The notes below the pieces were generated by a model. That model saw nothing but the letters and a program-made list of their open reading frames with translations. It was not told where the DNA came from and did no database searches. From Halopiger goleimassiliensis (GTDB lineage: Archaea; Halobacteriota; Halobacteria; Halobacteriales; Natrialbaceae), in NCBI RefSeq assembly GCF_000455345.1, contig NZ_HG315690.1, positions 1,067,742-1,131,741 of the forward strand: 64,000 nt of DNA. The letters run 5' to 3'. Both the position numbers and the translations under genes were made by a program. Within the stretch, counting starts at the first letter, position 1. Each line of letters begins with the position of its first letter. Below, piece after piece: positions 59,074 to 64,000 of the stretch.

Positions 59074-60420
59074 TCAGTCGTCGGCGGTGGACAGTTCGAT
59101 CGAGTCCTGCTCCCGCTCGTGGAGGATACACGCCGAGCGGTGTCCGCCTCCGTGGTCGGTGTCTTCCGGAACCGACTGCTCACACGGCGTCACGAACGCC
59201 CCGTTGAGCAACTCGGCTGCACCGGCGCGGTCGTCGGCAACGAGTTTCTCGAGTGCCTGCGAGAGCGTCTCTTCCGCCTGGGGATCCGAGAGCGTCTCGG
59301 GCAGGTCGAACTCGGTTCTGATCTGTGATTTGATCACCTCGTTCGACGGCCGGCCGTCGTCCTCGTCGACGAGCGCGTTCTCCTGGATCTGTTCGATGTC
59401 GACGTCGTCGGCAGCCACCCGATCGCGAAGGTTCAACAGCCGACGCCAGGTGGCTTGCTCGAGGTCCAGGTCGTCGGGCTGGATCACCTTCGGACACCGC
59501 GTGTGGAACCGACAGCCACTCGGTGGGTTCGACGGGCTCGGTACGGTGCCGGTGAGTTCGATCTGCTCCCGCTCGGCTCGGGGATCCGGAAGCGGAATCG
59601 ACGACAGCAACGCCTCCGTGTAAGGGTGTTGCGGATTGGAGAAGATCTCCTCCGTCTCGCCGATCTCGACGATCTCGCCGAGGTACATGACCGCGACTCG
59701 ATCACAGATCTTCCGGATGACGGACATATCGTGGCTGATAAAGAGCAACGAGAGGTCGAACTCCTCCTGCAGCTCGTCGATCAACGACAGGATCTCCGCC
59801 TGGATCGAGACGTCGAGCGCCGACACCGGCTCGTCGGCGACGATCAGATCCGGGTTGAGCACGAGCGCCCGGGCCAGCGCGATGCGCTGTTTCTGCCCGC
59901 CCGAGAACTCGTGTGGGTACCGATCGTAGTCCGACGCCGAGAGGCCGACGCGCTCGAGCAAGTCCTCGACGATGGCGCGACGACGCTGCCGATCGGTCAT
60001 CCCGTGGACGAGCAACATCTCGGCGATGGAGCTTCCGATCGTCATCCGCGGATCGAAACTGGACGAGGGATCCTGGAACACCATCTGGGCGTCCCGACGG
60101 AACGCCTTCAGCTCCTTCTTGTCGAACCGCGTGACGTCGTTGGGATGCGTGCCGTCGGGGTTACGGGTCCGGCCGGCACGATCCCCGCCGTTGAAGATCA
60201 CCTCGCCGTCCGTCGGCTCCTCGAGGCGGATGATCGAGGACGCCGCCGTGGATTTGCCACAGCCCGACTCGCCGACCAGTCCCAGGGTCTCGCCGCGGTG
60301 AATGTCGAAACTGATGCCGTCGACGGCCTTCGCCGCTCCGACCTGGCGGGAGAGCAGCCCCTTCGTGATCGGGTAGTGTTTCTTCAGGTTCCGAACGGAG
60401 AGCAACGGCTCGTCAGTCAT
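59074..60420 (-). CDS. Peptide ABC transporter ATP-binding protein (OppF/DppF)
   Basis: This is a 448-residue ABC ATPase with Walker A GESGCGKST near 51-59, the signature FSGGQKQR near 164 and Walker B LIVADEPVSALDVS near 188. The C-terminal oligopeptide-transporter domain starts with SGCRFHTRCP near 330, but about 95 residues, including a helix-rich acidic segment, lie between these cysteines and the later ones (TPCEQS, HRSAC), so it is about 100 residues longer than usual. Its start overlaps the upstream oppD-like gene by 8 nt. It is the last gene of the operon. Confidence 0.9.
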   Translation of the reverse strand: MTDEPLLSVRNLKKHYPITKGLLSRQVGAAKAVDGISFDIHRGETLGLVGESGCGKSTAASSIIRLEEPTDGEVIFNGGDRAGRTRNPDGTHPNDVTRFDKKELKAFRRDAQMVFQDPSSSFDPRMTIGSSIAEMLLVHGMTDRQRRRAIVEDLLERVGLSASDYDRYPHEFSGGQKQRIALARALVLNPDLIVADEPVSALDVSIQAEILSLIDELQEEFDLSLLFISHDMSVIRKICDRVAVMYLGEIVEIGETEEIFSNPQHPYTEALLSSIPLPDPRAEREQIELTGTVPSPSNPPSGCRFHTRCPKVIQPDDLDLEQATWRRLLNLRDRVAADDVDIEQIQENALVDEDDGRPSNEVIKSQIRTEFDLPETLSDPQAEETLSQALEKLVADDRAGAAELLNGAFVTPCEQSVPEDTDHGGGHRSACILHEREQDSIELSTADD

Positions 60421-61471
60421 CGGCGAGTTCACCTCCGTGGCCACCGCTCGAGGCGTCGTTCTCGAGCGACTCGTCCCTGACGACGCTGCTGTCGTAGCCG
60501 CGGTGGTAGTAGACACACGAGGCGTAGTGGTCCGGTCCGACCTCGGCGTCTTCCGGCTGCGTGCCGGTTCGACACGCCTCGACGGCGTGTTCACACCGCG
60601 AGGCGAACCGACAGCCCTCCGGCGGATCGGTCGGATCGGGAAGCGAGCCGGGGATTCCTCCCGCGTCGTTGCCTTTTCCGGGGAGACACCGCAACAGCGC
60701 CTGCGTGTACGGATGCGCCGGCTGGTCGAAGATGTCCATCACGTTACCACGTTCCATCACCTTCCCGGCGTACATCACCACGACGCGGTCCGCGATCTCC
60801 GCGACGACCCCCAGATCGTGGGTGACGAAGAGAATACCCAGCCCGTACTCCTCCTGGAGTTCCGCGAGCAGGTCGAGGATCTGGGCCTGGACGGTTACGT
60901 CGAGTGCCGTCGTCGGCTCGTCCGCGATGAGCAGATCCGGGTTTCCGACGAGCGCCATCGCGATCATCACGCGCTGTTTCTGACCCCCGGAGAACTCGTG
61001 GGGGTAGTCGTCGAACCTGGCGCTCGCGTTCGCGATACCGACCCTGTCGAGGAGGTCGATCGCGCGGGCCTTCGCTTCTTCCCGCGGGACGTCCTCGTGG
61101 ACGGTGATCGCTTCGACGATCTGCCAGCCGACGGTGTAACAGTGGTTCATCGCTTCCTGGGGGTTCTGGAAGATGTGTGCGATGTCGTTGCCCCGCACGT
61201 CGCGAAGCTCCGACTCGGTCATCTCCAGCAGGTCCTGCCCGCGGAAGCGAACGGTGCCTTCGACCCGACCCGGCGGTTCGTCGACGATTCGGGTGATCGA
61301 TTCCGTGGCGACGGTCTTGCCGGATCCCGACTCGCCGACGATACAGACGGTCTCGCCCTCGTCGACGGTGAAGCTAACGTCGTCGACGGCGACGAGCGTG
61401 CCGGCGTCGGTGTCGAACGTCGTCCTGAGGTTCTCAACGCTGAGTAGGTGGTCCTGGTCCGTGCGCGTCAT
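60413..61471 (-). CDS. Peptide ABC transporter ATP-binding protein (OppD/DppD)
   Basis: This 352-residue ABC ATPase has Walker [11 protein letters not shown] near 45-53, signature EFSGGQKQR near 160, Walker [15 protein letters not shown] near 185 and the C-terminal cysteine-rich domain with [10 protein letters not shown], the normal length for the family. Together with the OppF-like partner it energises uptake of oligopeptides, dipeptides or nickel. It overlaps both neighbours: start against the permease stop (4 nt), stop against the next ATPase (8 nt). Confidence 0.92.
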   Translation of the reverse strand: MTRTDQDHLLSVENLRTTFDTDAGTLVAVDDVSFTVDEGETVCIVGESGSGKTVATESITRIVDEPPGRVEGTVRFRGQDLLEMTESELRDVRGNDIAHIFQNPQEAMNHCYTVGWQIVEAITVHEDVPREEAKARAIDLLDRVGIANASARFDDYPHEFSGGQKQRVMIAMALVGNPDLLIADEPTTALDVTVQAQILDLLAELQEEYGLGILFVTHDLGVVAEIADRVVVMYAGKVMERGNVMDIFDQPAHPYTQALLRCLPGKGNDAGGIPGSLPDPTDPPEGCRFASRCEHAVEACRTGTQPEDAEVGPDHYASCVYYHRGYDSSVVRDESLENDASSGGHGGELADD

Positions 61472-62694
61472 TGTTCACTCTCCGCGTCCGCTTTCGGATT
61501 CAGTGCGTCCAGCAGTGCGTCGCCGAGGAAGTTGAACGCCAGAATCGTCAGGAAGAGGACGAAGCCTGGCGCGAGGATGATCCACGGCGCGAACTCGATG
61601 TGATCCCGACCGGCGGCGATCAGTTGCCCCCACGAGGGGATCTCCGAGTCGCCGAGATCGAGATAGGCCAGCTGTGCCTCGAACAGGATGAATCCCGGAA
61701 TGAGCAGCGTGAGCTGGGTGATGATGCTGCTCGCCGTGTTCGGCACCACGTGGCGACGTACCACGCGATAGACGCTGGCTCCGCTGATTCGGTTCGCCTT
61801 GATGTACTCCTCTTCCGATATCGACAGCGCCTTGCTTCGTACGTATCGGGCCGTCGTGCCCCAGCCGAACACGGAGAAGATCAGGATGAACATCCCGAGA
61901 CTCGCCCCGTAGATGTAGAGGATCAGCAGGAACATCACGAACGTCGGGAACGAGATGACGATGTCGACGAACCGCATCATGACCTCGTCGATCCAACCGC
62001 CGGAGTAGGCGCTGACGGTGCCGAACGTGATGCCGATCACCGCCACGATGGTGGTCGTGATGAAGGCGATCTGCATGCTGATGGTCATCCCGTGAACGAT
62101 CCCGGCGAAGACGCCTTCCCCGGCGCGGGTCGTCCCCAGCGGGTACTCCCAGGTGCCGTAACACCTGCCGTTGGCCATCTCACCGAGACACTGCGAGACG
62201 TACACCGAGTCGACCGAGGCGAACACCGGCGGCTGGAAGCCGGCCAGGATGTCCTGTTCCGGGGCGCTGATGAAGAACGGTCCGAGCAGTCCGCCCACGA
62301 AGATGATCCCGAGCCACACCAGGCTCACGACCGCGGGCCGGTTGCGCTTGAACTCGGACCAGTAGTACTTCGTCATCCGCGGGTTCTGGTACAGCGGCAA
62401 CACCAGGTACAGGAAGAACAACAGCAGCGTGAAGAGGAACAGGTAGTCGACGGACGACAGATCCTGATTGAGTCCGACCGTCTCGAACAGCCACGAGAGG
62501 TTGAGATCCTGTCCCAGTTCTTCGAAGGTCGCTTTCCGCTCGCCGACGAATCGCCAGTCGTAGAACGCGAGCGCGAGCAACGGAATCGTCGCCGCGAGCA
62601 TCAACTTCGAATTGATCGAGAGCGAGATCCCCCTCGAGTCGGCGAATTCCTCCCAATCGACGCGATCGAACCGATCCGGTTGTTCCGTTGCCAT
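61468..62694 (-). CDS. Peptide ABC transporter permease (OppC/DppC)
   Basis: This is a 408-residue membrane protein, longer than bacterial DppC (about 300). It has an extra N-terminal pair of hydrophobic segments (about 30-48 and 78-98) before the usual first helix (VVSLVWLGIIFVGGLLGPF near 125). The outer loop (about 145-190) contains two cysteines (QCLGEM, RCYGTW) that could form a disulfide. The permease core with the EAA-type loop (GASVYRVVRRHVVPNT near 300) follows. It lies 2 nt downstream of the DppB-like gene. Confidence 0.9.
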   Translation of the reverse strand: MATEQPDRFDRVDWEEFADSRGISLSINSKLMLAATIPLLALAFYDWRFVGERKATFEELGQDLNLSWLFETVGLNQDLSSVDYLFLFTLLLFFLYLVLPLYQNPRMTKYYWSEFKRNRPAVVSLVWLGIIFVGGLLGPFFISAPEQDILAGFQPPVFASVDSVYVSQCLGEMANGRCYGTWEYPLGTTRAGEGVFAGIVHGMTISMQIAFITTTIVAVIGITFGTVSAYSGGWIDEVMMRFVDIVISFPTFVMFLLILYIYGASLGMFILIFSVFGWGTTARYVRSKALSISEEEYIKANRISGASVYRVVRRHVVPNTASSIITQLTLLIPGFILFEAQLAYLDLGDSEIPSWGQLIAAGRDHIEFAPWIILAPGFVLFLTILAFNFLGDALLDALNPKADAESEQ

Positions 62695-62696
62695 AG

Positions 62697-63671
62697 TTAT
62701 CTATCGTCGTAGCTGATCCGCGGATCCATGATGGTGAATACGAGGTCCTCGAGCAGGTTGCCGACGACTGCGATGAAGGTAAACACCAGCGTCGACCCGA
62801 CCACGAGGTTCGTGTCCTGTGCGACCACCGCGTCGAAGGTCAGCCGGCCGAGGCCGGGTATACTGAAGACCACCTCGACCAGCAGCGACGAGCCGAGGAA
62901 GACGAACAGCAGTTGCCCGACCAGCGTCGTCGATAGCGGTACCATCGTCGGCCGCATGACGTGGTAGGCGTATGCGCGCAAGGGCGAGACGCCCTTCGCC
63001 TTGGCCGTCTTCATGAAGTCCGCGTTCAGGAACTCCGCCGATTCGTTCCGCGAGACGCGCATCAGCCCGCCTATCGACCCCGTCACGAGGACGAACACGG
63101 GCAAGACCAACTGTCTCGCGTTCTCGAGGCTGAATACGGGGACGTTCGGATCGAACGATACCGGAACCCAACCTGCCCAGATCCCGAAGATCAACAGCAG
63201 GATGATCCCGAAGAAGAAGTTCGGGATCGCGTAGCCGAAGAACGCGAAACCGGTCGCGACGTGGTCCTTCCAGCTGTACATGTTCACGGCGGAGTAGACC
63301 CCGACGAACGGACCGATCAGCACCGTGAGGATCGTCCACGGGACCGAGTACTGTGCCGTGACGTACAGCGCCTCGAGGAGTGCCTGCGTCACCGGCTGGC
63401 TCCGGTAGTCCGACCAGCCCCAGTCGAAGGTGTAGACGCTGGTGACGTAGTCGACGTACCTGACGTGGAGCGGTTGGTTGAGGCCGCGTAACTCGCGTTC
63501 TCGTTGCATGGCCTCGGCCGGATCGCCGCCCTGGAGCGCCGCTTGCGTCGCCGCCTCCTGGACGTTCGGATCCGGCGACAGCGCCAGCAACACGAACGTA
63601 ATCGAGACGATAATAAACGATACGAACGCCGCCCACGCTACGCGTAAACTAATGTATCGTGCTAGACCCAT
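62697..63671 (-). CDS. Peptide ABC transporter permease (OppB/DppB)
   Basis: This is a 324-residue membrane protein. The N-terminal helix (AAFVSFIIVSITFVLLALSPDP) with a following amphipathic stretch and the C-terminal half with the EAA-type loop (GVSPLRAYAYHVMRP near 225) are typical of DppB. It forms the membrane channel with the DppC-like partner. It is the second gene of the operon after the binding protein. The start MGLARYISLRVAWAA is standard for the family. Confidence 0.92.
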   Translation of the reverse strand: MGLARYISLRVAWAAFVSFIIVSITFVLLALSPDPNVQEAATQAALQGGDPAEAMQRERELRGLNQPLHVRYVDYVTSVYTFDWGWSDYRSQPVTQALLEALYVTAQYSVPWTILTVLIGPFVGVYSAVNMYSWKDHVATGFAFFGYAIPNFFFGIILLLIFGIWAGWVPVSFDPNVPVFSLENARQLVLPVFVLVTGSIGGLMRVSRNESAEFLNADFMKTAKAKGVSPLRAYAYHVMRPTMVPLSTTLVGQLLFVFLGSSLLVEVVFSIPGLGRLTFDAVVAQDTNLVVGSTLVFTFIAVVGNLLEDLVFTIMDPRISYDDR

Positions 63672-63775
63672 ATCTGTACCGTGTCTGCGTCAGTTCTCAG
63701 ATTCATATCAGCTCCGCCGAATGCATTTGTCTTCCCCAGATCTAGTGGTCCTCGTCGAGAGATTCGACTACGGAC

Positions 63776-64000
63776 CTACTCGTCGAAGTGCCACGCGGCG
63801 AAGTCCCATTCGTTGGAGAAGTTCTCGATCGGTCCACGCAGGTCCGCGTTGTAGCCTATCAGGTCGTCAGCGAACACCAACATGATGTAGGGCTGTTCCT
63901 CCGCGATGTTGCGGAAGATTTCCTGGAACGTGTCGGTCAACTCCTCCCGCGACTCGGCCGCGCGGGCCTGATCGAACAGTCCTTGGGCGTCGAACTCGGG
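63776..64000 (-). CDS. Peptide ABC transporter substrate-binding protein, C-terminal end
   Basis: Only the last 74 residues are in the window; the gene begins beyond base 64000. Reading ARAAESREELTDTFQEI, then NIAEEQPYIMLVFADDLIGYN, and ending NEWDFAAWHFDE, it matches the C-terminal end of SBP_bac_5 type oligopeptide-binding proteins, which contribute a conserved helix and a final strand. In this position it is the first gene of the operon with the two permeases and two ATPases. The 104-nt gap to the permease gene holds no ORF that I can support. Confidence 0.82.
   Translation of the reverse strand, partial: PEFDAQGLFDQARAAESREELTDTFQEIFRNIAEEQPYIMLVFADDLIGYNADLRGPIENFSNEWDFAAWHFDE

Noticed and set aside
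1-64000. CRISPR arrays, insertion sequences, integrases, rRNA genes
   Set aside because: I looked for regularly spaced repeats, transposase or integrase motifs and rRNA-like sequence and saw none. A dedicated search could still find a divergent case.

Overview
The window is chromosomal DNA of an extremely halophilic archaeon of class Halobacteria, most likely order Natrialbales (Natrinema or Haloterrigena-like). This rests on high GC, strongly acidic proteins, Tat-type lipoprotein signals, TATA boxes about 27 nt before many start codons (leaderless transcripts), and archaeal housekeeping genes: TFB, type II 3-dehydroquinate synthase, archaeal TopA fused to zinc ribbons, ribose-1,5-bisphosphate isomerase, and an M42 peptidase. 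The genus is inference. Sixty-two protein genes, two of them cut by the window ends, and one clear pseudogene can be supported. I see no rRNA, tRNA, CRISPR array, insertion sequence or prophage.

Region by region. 1-4 kb holds the 3' end of an NSS-family sodium symporter, two tandem SPFH/band-7 proteins and a winged-helix regulator. 4-8.5 kb has a HAD phosphatase, a small DUF7123-type protein, a purine-NTP phosphatase, transcription factor TFB, AroD and a peroxiredoxin. 8.6-16 kb has small zinc-ribbon and membrane proteins, a RnfC/NuoF-like protein, the type II DHQ synthase (second shikimate-pathway gene), a TFB-like single-domain protein, a DUF6293-type regulator, another HAD enzyme and a DUF2103 protein. 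16-24 kb has two histidine kinases with dead receiver-like N-termini, flanking surE, an FxLYD lipoprotein and a polysaccharide flippase. 24-30 kb has topA, then divergent nucleoside-catabolism genes (R15P isomerase and deoC) and an HPP-USP membrane protein. 30-37 kb has azlCD, a winged-helix protein, a K+ channel with an RCK domain divergent from a two-gene operon of membrane RCK_C proteins, and a LysE exporter. 37-45 kb has an HD hydrolase, the B12-binding methylmalonyl-CoA mutase subunit with its MeaB chaperone, an alpha/beta hydrolase, an MFS transporter, a thiolase plus DUF35 pair, and an M42 peptidase. 45-56 kb has a secreted cupredoxin-sugar dehydrogenase fusion, TrkA, a cupredoxin lipoprotein, an SRPBCC protein, an M48 protease, an FAD protein, a lone NIS siderophore synthetase and a decayed cupredoxin gene. 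56-64 kb has CoaBC, a DUF7344-type membrane regulator, HGPRT and an Opp/Dpp peptide ABC transporter operon whose binding-protein gene runs off the end.

The most unusual signals are non-coding. Two copies of a dispersed intergenic element (26952-27081 and 36843-37201) keep an inverted repeat although the stem sequence has changed; the longer copy is a chain of hairpins, two with the same 11-nt loop on different stems. A second element lies directly after the stop codons of tfb, surE and the DUF6293 gene, with a 26-nt perfect match between two copies. Other points are probable gene conversion between the SPFH paralogues, the three-gene K+ module, and the cupredoxin pseudogene with one nonsense change and one frameshift.
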